Shown here: piece after piece, positions 12,029 to 23,000 of the stretch
How the letters are laid out: every line of letters begins with the position of its first letter
Numbering within the stretch: position 1 is the stretch's first letter
Assembly: GCA_006503535.1 (NCBI GenBank)
Contig: QYRS01000003.1
Location: forward strand, 4,340,001-4,404,000
DNA length: 64,000 nt
From: Arthrinium phaeospermum
Taxonomy: Eukaryota; Ascomycota; Sordariomycetes; Amphisphaeriales; Apiosporaceae
Reading direction: 5' to 3'
Made by a program: the position numbers and the translations under genes
Notes under the pieces: generated by a model
Seen by the model: the letters and a program-made list of their open reading frames with translations, nothing else
Told to the model about the DNA's origin: nothing
Database searches by the model: none

Positions 12029-13932
12029 ATGAATCAACAGCAACACGACATGTATTACGACTACCCCCCGTCAGCGAACAGGTCGCCGGGCTCAACGAGA
12101 CAAGGCTACGCCACCGTCGGTTTGGGCTCGGGACTGCAAGGCCATCGTTCAGCCCAAAGGCCCATGGACAACCTCGGCGGCCCCCTGGGCTCCTCGGCCC
12201 TATACTCGCCCGACGAGCGGTTCGACGCGATGCATCGGTTCGACCGTCTCAACCCGAGCTCCATGCAACAACAAAGCGGTTACATGCTCGAGAACAGCCA
12301 GACCTGGGGATACAACAACGCTGGTGGCGCCGCAACCATGAATGGTCCCCTGAATGGTAACGGCCGAATCGGTTCGCGACCTGTCAATCGCAGAGCTGCT
12401 CTGCCTACCGTAAGTCGACCAGGCCTTGGATTTGCCACCTGCGACCTTTGCTAACTCCACTAATCCACTGTAGAACTGGACCGACCAGCAGGCACCTCAA
12501 CACGTGCACTCTATGAACCAAATGTACGACGGAAACATGTCCATGAACGACAGCGACATGGATCTCGCCGATCGAGTCCTCACGACCCCGGCCTCTGGCG
12601 ACTCCGAGCAGCTTATCCCTACGGCCATCGTCATTAAGAATATCCAGTTCCAGTGCCGGAAGGAGATGCTGCAAGGGATCATGGCCACCATGAACCTCCC
12701 TCAGCCCTACGCGTTCAACTACCACTTCGACAAGGGCGTGTTCCGAGGCCTGGCCTTTGCCAACTTCTCGACCCCCGAGGACACGGCCATTGTCATCCAG
12801 AAGATGAACGGAATGGAGGTCATGGGCCGCAAGCTCCGAGTCGAGTACAAGAAGATGCTGCCGCAAGAGGAGCGAGATCGCATCGATCGGGAAAAGCGAG
12901 AGAAGAGGGGTCAGCTCGAAGAGCAGCACCGCGCGCCTCTGCCAGTCCATCAACAGCACGCTCTGCAAGCTCTCGGTGTTAGCGTGAGCAAGCAGCCCAC
13001 TGGATCCCCTTTGCGCGACGTAGATTTGAATGACCCTGACACACTCGAATACTACACGCAGCTTACCCTGTTCAAGAACGACCCCAGCCGCGAGGTTCAC
13101 ATCTTCCCGCCTGATGTCGCACCGGAACAACGCCGACAGATCCACATTCTGGCCCATAACATGGGGCTGGAGCACCGTTCCGTTGGTGAGGCTGACAGAC
13201 GCCAGATCCAGGTCATGAAGCGGCCCCAGAACTCGCCCCCTGCCCACGTGCAGACTCAGCTGCCGCCCAATGTCTCTTGGGAAGACCACCGCAGAGGCTT
13301 GAGCCGCGCTGCCACCTTTGACTTTGCCGCCCGGAGAGACGGGTCCGGTGCCTACCACACCGTAGGCAGACAGGGGCCGACGTTGGAGGTTCCCGGCAGC
13401 CCCGAGTACAACAACCCGCAAAGCCTTCAGAAGGCCAAGAGTTTCGCCGACCTGCGCAAGAGCCCCAGCCCCGCTCCTTCTGGCTCGAGCTATGCTGGTA
13501 TCGGCAACGGCTTCGCTTCCTCGCGTTACGCCGACTACAACCTCACCACGCCTCCTAACCTGACCCCGACCTCGGCTCAGAACACGAGCGCCGGCCCTGA
13601 TGCCATGCTGGCCAACAACATGGGTGGCCTGAACCTTGGCTACGACTCGGCCCACCTTCGCTCTCGCGAGGCTCCTGGCGCTATTGGCAGCCAGAGACCC
13701 GGTGCTAACGGCTCTGCCGGCCGAACTGCCCCTGACCGACAGCCTAGAGGTCCCGAATGGGGCGAGGCCTTCAGCGGCCGGAATCGCGGCCACATGCAGC
13801 GAGGCAGTGGTAAGCTCACATATTCTGTCTATTAGTTACTGAACCCTCGTCTTCGAACACAGCTAACATATGGTGCCTTCTCCAGACTCTTCGGACGCAG
13901 GACGCAGCTCCGGCGCTTCTCGCTTCCACTAA
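12029..13932 (+). CDS. RRM and R3H RNA-binding protein, Pin4/Cip1/Cip2 type
   Basis: Three exons (12029-12409, 12474-13809, 13886-13932) encode 587 residues. A Gln/Asn/Gly-rich disordered N-terminus is followed by an RRM at about residues 177-255, with RNP2-like IVIKNIQF and RNP1-like FRGLAFANF. A charged linker (EERDRIDREKREKRGQ) leads to an R3H-like domain at about 310-375 (the core is RRQIHILAHNMGLEHRS). The C-terminus is a long Ser/Pro-rich tail. RRM followed by R3H in this order is the signature of budding-yeast Pin4/Mdt1 and fission-yeast Cip1/Cip2, post-transcriptional regulators linked to stress and DNA-damage responses; the role here is inferred from that family. The last exon adds only DSSDAGRSSGASRFH, and phase 1 at its junction fits. 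Donors are GTAAGT and GTAAGC, and a gctaac branch site precedes the first acceptor. The start has a good context (catcaccATG). Confidence 0.93.
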
Positions 13933-16501
13933 GGGTTTCCTTCGGCGGAAGAATCCCTTGCTCCATCGACCCTGTCGCTTCCTCGACACAATGATGCTCG
14001 AACGAGAGACGATTTACGACATACTTAGAGATATAGAATGCTTCAAGCTTCCAACACTGCGTCTGTTCCCTGAGCCGATCGCCAGATGGGCTTGGAGAGG
14101 CTGACGTGATTTCTCGATACGGGGGACTGCTGTGCTGACCGGGCCACTCTCCCCCTCCTTGGCATTCGACTCAACCCGCTATTAACGCCTTGTAATATGA
14201 TTTTGCTTTTATGTTCTGCTTTCAAATGTCGGAGGTGATCTGGAAGTCCAGACCTCTTGTGTCGCGGCTTGTTTGACGGAGTTGCATCAGTGTTGGATGT
14301 ACTGTCCGGCGGTGGTGGAAGCGATTTGCCCAACTAATCGGGGGCCAAAGAACTGCGTGGAAACGGACGCGCCTCTCTGCCGGCCGTTCTATATGACTAT
14401 ACCCTTTTTACGATGACCGACGCCACCGCGTACCAACCGAAAAGTTAACTGGATACAACAAACATACAGCGACGATATGGGCGACCATTCACGGCATCAC
14501 GATATCCAACTTCTATACCCTCATGGGATTCCTTGCCTGCCCTGGGTCGCCCACCCCTCGTGGTTTTTGATAGGGCCGAAGGGTACGGTGGAGTCTGTTC
14601 ACGATGGTTACGCTGTTACGACGCATATGCACATCAATTAGATGGCAAGGCGATGCTGGTTGGCTGGCTAGCTGGCGAATGAGATGCCTAATTTAATCAA
14701 CAATACACCTATCCGCAACATACATCTTGGGACGCGAAGCAGCAGCACCAAAACACCAGTTTCCGCTTGGGAATGAAGAACGAAAATATGAAGAGAAGAA
14801 AGAAAGAAAGAAGAAAGGAGAAGACGGGAAGAAGAAGACGACGACGACGAGACGTGGCATTATGCGCAGTGGCAGCCGAGCTGGACTGCCCAAGTTTTAT
14901 ACGAAGACAACAAACAGACCGGCCAGACGGGGAGGAGAGCCGGGGACGAAGAAGGGGCATATGTTGTGGATGGCACGTGGCGGAAGAAGGAAACGTATGA
15001 AGTCTCTTGTGGAAAGTTTTTCTGTATATCAGTGCATTTTGTTTTTCTGACCCTGTTTTTGCTCCATGTTCTGTGTGTTTTGTTTTTCGTTTTCCGTCAT
15101 CCGCCATAACTGGGGTGTTCTGGTCTCGCGCTCAGTCATTACCACCAACCATCATCAATCCTATCAGCTCGTCCAAATCTCTCTCTGGTCTCTAAAAGTA
15201 ATATCCATCTCTCTTATCTGCTGGATCCACGTCTCCGCTCTCCGCCCCCCAATTCGCTGGCTTGGGACCACCACCACCCCGACTTCTTTTGTAGCGACAA
15301 CGACAGCGGAGTAGGGGCTTATTGACTGCTGCTGCTTCGGTTTGGGGATTACTGATACGGTTCATGGTTGGGAATAAGGGGTCGGGCTCTGTAATTTTGG
15401 GAGGGATTGTCTTGTTTTCTTCGTTTGGGGGTTCTTGGGCCCCATGTGGGAGGATAGTATATTTACATTGGTGTGGCCGTAAACCAACGCTCGCTCCTTA
15501 GATGGAACGAAGAGCGAGAGGAAAGAAAGAGAAAGAGAAAGAGAAATGATAATATATGCCAATGCCCTGATACCAAGGCGCCATGAGAACGAACGGGGTT
15601 ACCGACAGCCGGGCATGGAGTTCAGTGGGTGAAGACCATGTGGATTTCTTCCACCTGGGCAAACAACGCATGCCTTGATGGGTCCGGTTAGTTTCCCTGC
15701 CTACCTATCATTTGCCGATACTCGACGGTAATGGAACCTCTTGACTTGAATGTAGTGTCATTGCGGAAACGTTTCTATTTCCCCTCCAAAAAAGAATATT
15801 CGTCGTAGTAGTCGTGGCCAAACTCACTTGATCGTGTATGTACCCCGCCATGCCATCCATCAATGCACCACGTACGTCAAACCTTCTCATTCACTCTTCG
15901 CGAATGGAAATCGAAATAATTTAGGGTTAAGATTTTTCAGTTAAACCTCGTGGCTTTCCGCGCATTTGGTTTGGACGACGTGCCGGCCCGCGGTGGACAC
16001 TGGAAAGTACGTGTGTGGTGGCGACGGGAAGTCAAAAACGGGGTGGGTTTAAGTTGGGTTGGGCGTTGGGCGTCTCGCGTGGAAGGCAACAACAAGGTTC
16101 CGTCAAAGATGTGTCGATATGCGGACGGGATGAACCTTTTCTCGCATAAGGAATGAGGCAGGCACTTGGGCGAGTGGGATTGAGAAGGTTTCTTGACTTT
16201 GACTTGATTGATTGATAACCCCTAGTAAGATACTACGAAAGGTGCATCCCATTTTCCCTTCCTTTCCAACCAAGTATCCGAGTATTACAGCATTATGTAC
16301 TTGGGAAGTAAATAAGTACGTATAGACAGATGAAATGCTTTTCCTCGCTGTTTTCCCGTCATGAGACATCACATCATTCGCCCCTACTAGATACCATTAC
16401 GACGAAGCCGGACCAAGTTGAGCCCCTCCACACTCTCCCTAGGAAAGAAACCCCGAGAGCTACCAAGTAAAAGGAAAGGAACGCCCCTCGTCCCCTAACC
16501 C
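13933..16501. other. Convergent intergenic region with purine tracts
   Basis: This lies between the 3' ends of the RRM-R3H gene and the WSC-oxidase gene and so holds both 3' UTRs. No coding frame is convincing. It contains a pure purine run (14790-14824) followed by GAC repeats (about 14836-14853), and a GAAA/GA-rich purine stretch (about 15516-15546). Confidence 0.55.
14790..14853. repeat. Polypurine tract followed by GAC repeats
   Basis: A 35-base run with only A and G, made of GAAA/GAA units, then purine-rich sequence ending in tandem GAC triplets. It lies in the convergent intergenic region and is probably a simple-sequence tract without coding role. Confidence 0.8.
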
Positions 16502-19500
16502 TTAGACGCCCGGCTGAGTGAACCCAGGAAGCTGGGGCCAGTCGCCCAGCCGCGCCGGGTCCCCACCGATGCGGACCCAGACCGCGTGGCTGGGCGTGGG
16601 CCCGTCGAGCACGAACATCTGGTACCACGACGGCGGACTCACGTTGGCGTTGGGCGGCGCCGTGACGGTGCAGCTGTTGCCGTTGCAGGCCAGCGCCGGG
16701 AACAGCGTGCGCTGGCCCATGCTGTTGCCGTGCGTCGAGCCGACGGCGGCCAGCAGGGACACCCGGATCGCGCCGCCACCCGACGTCGAGGTCAGTTGGA
16801 AGGTCACCTTGTCGCCGTAGGCCCAGTCCTTGTTGGTGATGGTGAAGGTGGGCTTCGGGGCGCCGGACAGGATGTAGTCGGGGGAGAAGTACTCGAGGCG
16901 GTGCTCCTGGGGGTGCTTGTCGTCTTCGGGGTCGGAGCCCGACACGAGGATGCGGCCGTCCGACATGAGGACGGCCTCGGAGTGGTACAGGCGCGGGATC
17001 GTCGTGTTGGCCCACATGGTCATGCGGCTGCCGAGGGGCTTGGCCGGGTCGTACAGCACCGCCGACAGGTTGGGCGGGTCGGGCTGCAGGCCGAAGCCGG
17101 CGCGGCCGTTGTAGGAGCCGCCCATGATGACGTAGCGGCCGTCGGGCAGGGCGACCATGAGGCTGACGACACGGGTTGAGGGCTGGGCATCGAGTGTTAG
17201 TAGTTGCTTAAGTCGCTACGATTAAGTGAACGAAAAGAAGAAATGACTCACCATTCTCTCGATGCGCCACTGGGCACCGGCATTGTCAGGCTCGGTGGAG
17301 ATGCAGTTATCGATGCCGAAGTTGGCGCCGTCAGTGGTACCACCGCAGACCAAGACGGTCAGGGGGTCGGTGTAGGGCGCGTAGTGGGGCATGAGCATCA
17401 TGGTGCCCTGGAGCGGGTAGTTGCGGCCGGCGTCGGGGTTGTTGACGGCGCCGGGCATCTTGGGCAGCGAGCGGATGCTGTGGAAGTCGACCTGCGAGAT
17501 GACGCGGGCCTCGTTGTACTGGGCGAAGAACATGTCGCCCGACGGCAGGACCGCGACGAAGGGGTACGAGTTGACCTTCTCGACGTTGGCGAGGTAGTCG
17601 AGGTAGGTGACGGCGGTGACGCCCGGCGGCTTGGGCACGACCTCGGCGCTCGGCACCATGGGCCCGTCGGAGCCGTCCTCGCCGCCCATGACCAGGATCG
17701 AGCCGTTGGACAGGGTGGCGGCGGTGGGGTACCAGCGGCCGGCCATGAGGGCCAGCTTGGTGTAGTCCTCCTCCCACTGGTTGGTGCCGTTGGTGCCGAG
17801 CTCGCTGTCGGGCGTGAAGAGGCGGATGCCGTACAGCGAGTCGAGGGACCAGCCGCCCAGGTTGATCTGGCGGCCGACCTTGTCGGGCATGACGATGGAG
17901 CCCGAGCAGAAGACGTCCGTCTTGAGCTGGAGCTCGCGGAAGGCGGTGCCGTACTGCGGCGCCAGCGAGGGGTCGAACTCGAAGGAGCCGCTGCTGTTGG
18001 CCTCCTTGGACGTGCCGTGCTTCTCCACGAAGACGACCTTGTCGTTGATGCCGACCGTGCTGATCAGCGGGATGATGGGCGCAGACATGATGAAGTCGTA
18101 GCTGCCAGCGGCCGGGCCCGAGGCGTACGACCAGGTCGTCAGCTGGGGACCGGTCCACCGGTAGTACGAGATTCGGTTGCCGCCGCCTAGAAGGTGTCAG
18201 TACTTGAGAAGACACTACGATGAGGGGGAGGGGCGAACATACCGCATAGAATCTGGGGATCACCAGGGCAGGCAACACTGCACTCGGATTCGGGTAGAAG
18301 GGTAGCTTTGGCACCCAGTGGGACATCACCGCAGACTGCGAGTTTGGGTCAGTTACACTACCAAAGGCATCGGAAAGTCAATGCCGACTTACAGCATTGA
18401 TAACCATACTCGAGACCGCCAGCTTCATAGCCGAAGCGACTGCAGCCAGCGATGCACTCGGAGATGGTGGCGTTCTCGATGTTGTTGGACATCCAGGGGA
18501 AAGTACGGTCAGCGATGTCATCCCTGGACTCAATATTAGTATGCAACGACTAAGTGCGTGAGTGATGAAGAAGGGGAAGCGACGTACGCGATACAGCCGA
18601 CGTATTCCCAGTTGGCCGGGAGGTTCTCGGTCTGGGGCTTGGGCGGCTGGTACACGATGAGGGTGTCGTTGGAGTAGACCGACAGCCTGTTGCCGGCACC
18701 GCACTTCTGGGCCGGGTTGCCCGCGCAGGCCATGCTGCAGTCCGAGTCGCTGACGAGCTCGGCGCCGTTGCGGACGAAGTTGTCGCAGAAGCACTGCGCG
18801 CCGTACTCCATGCCCGAGACGGCGTAACCGAGGCCGACGCAGGCCTCGACGCAGGACTCGACCGTCAGGGTCTGGCTGTCGGGCTGCTGGTTCAGGAAGG
18901 CGCGGCCGCTGCTGCCTTCGGTGTAGCAGCCCTTGTAGGCCCAGGGGGCGGGCAGCTCGGCGGGGCTGCCGGACGAGGTGGGCTCCGAGGGCTTGGTGGA
19001 GATGGTCGCGGTCGGGTTCGAGCCGGACCCGATCAGGGACCAGACGCTGAGCCGGCTACCGCCTCCGCAGATCTGGGCCGAGTCGCCGTTGCAGGCCATG
19101 TTGCAGCCTTGCGAGACCTGGGCGCCGCCGTTGGCGTACTCGTTACCACAGTAGCACTCTCCCGAGTATTCAGTTCCTGCGATGGTGTATCCGTCTTTTT
19201 TGCAAGCAGCAGTGCAGAGGTCGTTGGTCACTTGGTCCAAGTTAGCTTATCCCATTTTCGGATAGAGAGGAGTGTCTCGACAGAGTACGTACTAGCAGCG
19301 GAACCGCCAGGCACGCCGGCGCCGTGTGTGAGAGTTCTGCCTCCATTTCCTTCTCTGAAGACCGGTCAGTCAGAACTATGTGCGGTAGGAAAAGGTGACG
19401 AGAAACACTGACGTGTAACATCCTTCGTACTTCCAGCCGTCAATAGCAGCCGGCGGAACAGGGGTCTTAGCGAGACCGCTGAATACGGACAATCTGTTTC

Positions 19501-20055
19501 CAGCTCCGCATGATTGAGTGTTGTCGCCGGCACAGGGGACGTTGCATTCGGAATCATTCACGACGGTTGAAGCCTCGTTGGGCTTGTCACCGCAGTCTTG
19601 AGATTGGGTCAGCGACGAGCAAGTATCACGGGCACTTGGATGAACTGACAGCACTCGGCGCCGTACTCGGTTCCAGCCATGCCGTAGCCTCTATCCATGC
19701 AGAATAGGGCGCAATCCTCGTTGGTCATGCTGGTGCCGTTGTTGTACCCATCGCCGCTTAGGGCTTTCTTACCCTCTGCATTGTCGCTGCGTGGGAAGGT
19801 CAGCTCGAGTGGGCACATCCGACAGAGCTAGTATCCAGACTCACATATAGCAGGCGACGTAAGTCCAGTTGTTGGGGATGTCGGTAGGGATACTCAGCGC
19901 TCTGGGCACTATCAAGCCGGCCGCAGCGAACTACATAGTCATGACTGGTAAGACGACGACGCCTTGGTGCTAGGTGCAAGGGCCTGAGGGATCATGAGAC
20001 CTACCTGGGCAAGCAGCGCCGTTGACGCGACGGCAGCGGAACGAAAGGAAGCCAT
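16502..20055 (-). CDS. Secreted copper radical oxidase (AA5) with four WSC domains
   Basis: Ten exons on the minus strand (20055-20005, 19930-19845, 19786-19650, 19596-19413, 19354-19293, 19230-18588, 18523-18393, 18335-18243, 18186-17252, 17182-16502) join without a frame break into 1000 residues. The start is a hydrophobic signal peptide ([17 protein letters not shown]...). Four WSC domains follow at about residues 39-130, 146-240, 265-360 and 378-470, each with the CY...C...C.C pattern and a GNRLSV-like end. The rest is a galactose/glyoxal-oxidase-like seven-blade module and C-terminal DUF1929-type domain. All expected copper-site residues are present: Cys556 (FCSG) and Tyr615 (RWYP) for the Cys-Tyr cofactor, Tyr840-His841 (RLYHSE) and His925 (STHGNSMG). 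AA5 enzymes oxidise primary alcohols or aldehydes and release hydrogen peroxide; WSC domains bind glycans. I infer a cell-wall or plant-polysaccharide-anchored, peroxide-producing oxidase. The substrate cannot be told from sequence. Confidence 0.93.
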
Positions 20056-23000
20056 AGCGAGCTACTGGCAAGATGTCGAACGAGTGTGCATATCGAGTGA
20101 CAGAAGTCGGGGTCAAGTGAAGGATCGGGGTGAGACCCTGTGCTATATACATAGGTAACCATGACAAGAGCCCTAAGAAGAAGCAGACATCTATCTTGTG
20201 GCTTACGGCCTGCATTGATGTGGAGATTCAGCCAGAGCTTGGCTGGGGTGTCTTCAGCTGGGGGTAAGCGATGATGAACATGATGGGGAGGGGGGGTTCA
20301 TGTGTTCGCTGGCCCAATAGCATTTCCCTCACCGAACCCGAGAGGGCCGGTCAAGTGAAAAGGGGGCCATGCGGACTGCAAGACAGCAAGAAGCAAGCGT
20401 CGCCGAAGCAGATAGCGGAAAGTCCTACACGAGATGGAATAGTGATATCCACAAATACCCATTGGCGCGGCCGGCCGGTTGGGAATTGGGAAGCTAAGAA
20501 GGAATTTGGGGGACACGCTGCTGGGATCAGGCCATGGGGCGACAGCTCAGGTGGAGCAATCAGATATCGGGCGCATCCACATTGGGGGGGGGGGATGGAT
20601 TTCTATATCCAGGCCGTTCTGATCGGCTCTGGCACGCGTTGCCGGGTATCAGTGCCATGGCCTTCCACGGCGTGCCAGGTAGTCCCGATGACATTTGGTG
20701 AAATCTCTTCTTGCCTAGTGCGGCGTCGCATTCTTGTCCCTGGACTTGCAGGAGGCATCCCTGTCGCGCCTTTCCTTGACGGCGGGTGATTGGGTGTGAC
20801 AGGCGACAGCGAAATCTAAGAGCCCACTACGAAAGGCACCGTCCTTGTTGGGTTTGGATATCCAGGATCCCAAAGGCGAATCGGGGGAATGTCAATGTGA
20901 TCAAGATAGATACTACGTCGTAGTCGCCATGCCGGTGTGGATGGGGCCAAAGCTCATCTAGGCAAGCCGAGAGGGTCAACTGCATGCAGCAGGCAGTCTT
21001 GCAGTCTCTCGATAGACGAGTCAACATTGGCACTGGCCTTGCTTTCGCAGATCATCACCCAACACACGACGCATCACCGTTGGGTCGCGCAAGCCAGAGT
21101 CAACGGACGGGTCGCCGAGATTTGACTATTGAACTTCGGGCGATAGCTTAAACTGTCTGCATGGTAAGACCCAACCGCCAGGCAAAGGCAAGAAGAAAAA
21201 AGCAAAAGCTGCAGTCAGACACACGCCCATTCAAGGCAAGCGCAAGTAAGCGATGCAGATGAATGTGGATTTACGGATTTGTGCCAGTGAGATGATGGAA
21301 GCAAACCGTCACTGATGAGGATGGGTGTGGCCGAAGAACCGCCAGTCTTTGGTTGGGAGGATAGAGGATACGAGCTGTGATGCAGCATCGCGGATTTCAT
21401 CTCGTATTCGAGAGGTAGCAGATTGATTGATCGCGGACGATAAGGGTGATAAGTCGCGGTTACAAGGACCTTATTCTCCCATTAAATGTGGTGGGATGGG
21501 GGTTATTTTGCACTTTCGATTGACAGTGCATGGCAGGTGCGTTGTGATACGCTACTGCCATGCTGTTCCTAGCGGTTTAACGCCTAGAGGAACGCCTAAG
21601 GTAGCGCCTTCCTAGCACTTAACAGGCCCAACTAAATCGGCACCAACTTAACCGGTCAGCCCAAGGGAGAAAAGAAGACACCAAGTCCACCTTCTGACGC
21701 CGTCCACTATACTTAGACAAGAAAACGCTGCTGCGGGGTCCCATCAGTTCGTTGCTTCTCCTTTCTAATTACGAGCTTTCGATCCAATCAGTAGCTTCAA
21801 ATGCACGCATCCGAGGACTTCTTTCTCATCCTCCCCCAGGTCAAGTCACCAGCCACGGCGCGCTCTTGACGATGATGCATGGTTCCCCAAGAAATGCTTC
21901 CCAGGGTCCAACAGGGACCCGACACCGTGGCGTCGATCCTGTTCATCAAATTCCCCTCTCAGCCTCCAGAGCTCGGGACTCGCCGAGAAACCACAAATAC
22001 CTCGGGCTTTCCCTGCCAAGGCCCCGGATCAAGAGCAATCCTGCTTTTCAGGTGACAGGTTCAAATGCGGATGTGCGCCGCCCGAAGCAGGCCAATCCAA
22101 AACCCAGGATGCAAACATGTTATGGCTTCATGGTCAGACGGTCTCGACTCTTGATTTCCCAGCGCTTGACGTGGCGTTCAGCTGCATCTCCATGCAGCAT
22201 GCAGTGCTACGCCGCCCAACTTACGATAGCAAGATATCAAGGCTCCATCCTTCTCCATCTCCACGCCTAGCCGACGACACCCTAGCCCGCAGGTCGCTGG
22301 CCTTCAGATCGGCCCTGTCGAACCTCCAGATAATGCACGCTGATTGCAGCTTCTTCCGATGCCCAGCCGCCACCGTTGGTAAGCTTGGTGGTCGAGGTCT
22401 CGATTTCGAGTCCTCGTGGCTGTGATGATCTGAGAGCCTCATCCATCAGGGGCAAAGGAAAACCCGACCCATCCCACGTTGTTTGGTTGTGGTCGGGGAC
22501 GGCCCTTCCCTTCCTCCCCCTTTTTCTCATCTCATCAACTCGCAGCAAACGGTTCATCAAGATCTCTCTTAGTGAGAACTAGTGCCAGGTCCCGACCTTG
22601 TCGACCAGTTAGTTCAACGTCCCCAGCGGTCGTGCCCAGACTGCCAACGCAAGCAACCCATTCGCGCATGGCCAGTGTGAGTGGCGCCACTGTCCTGTCA
22701 GCAACAGCTCTTGGGACCTAACCTCATTGGTCGACCCGACCAGATGGCTGACACCTCGTGTTTGCTTTTTCGATATGTCGTATCCCAAATGAGCAAACTT
22801 CTTGATTCTCACATATTTCTGCTTCTGATGAGACATTTGGCCGGGGTTACTGCCAGGCAACCAGTGAAGAACAGCGGTGAATATGCAGCAACTCACACAA
22901 ACAAGCCCACACACATCTCCTTCATTACAGGTCGGCGTCTACTGCAAGCCATCATCTTCAGTAAGCAAATCAACTATCGAGAACTCACATTCAAAGCCGC

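Noticed and set aside
12405..13793. 462-codon open frame antisense to the RRM-R3H gene
   Set aside because: It mirrors a GC-rich coding exon, has repetitive Val/Arg/Gly composition and no domain; the sense frame carries clear RRM and R3H motifs.
17204..18190. 328-codon plus-strand frame opposite the oxidase exon 9
   Set aside because: Shadow of a GC-rich exon; composition is Gly/Val/Glu/Arg repeats without a domain.
21752..22270. 172-codon plus-strand frame
   Set aside because: Composition is random and no motif is seen; it lies in a gene-poor region.
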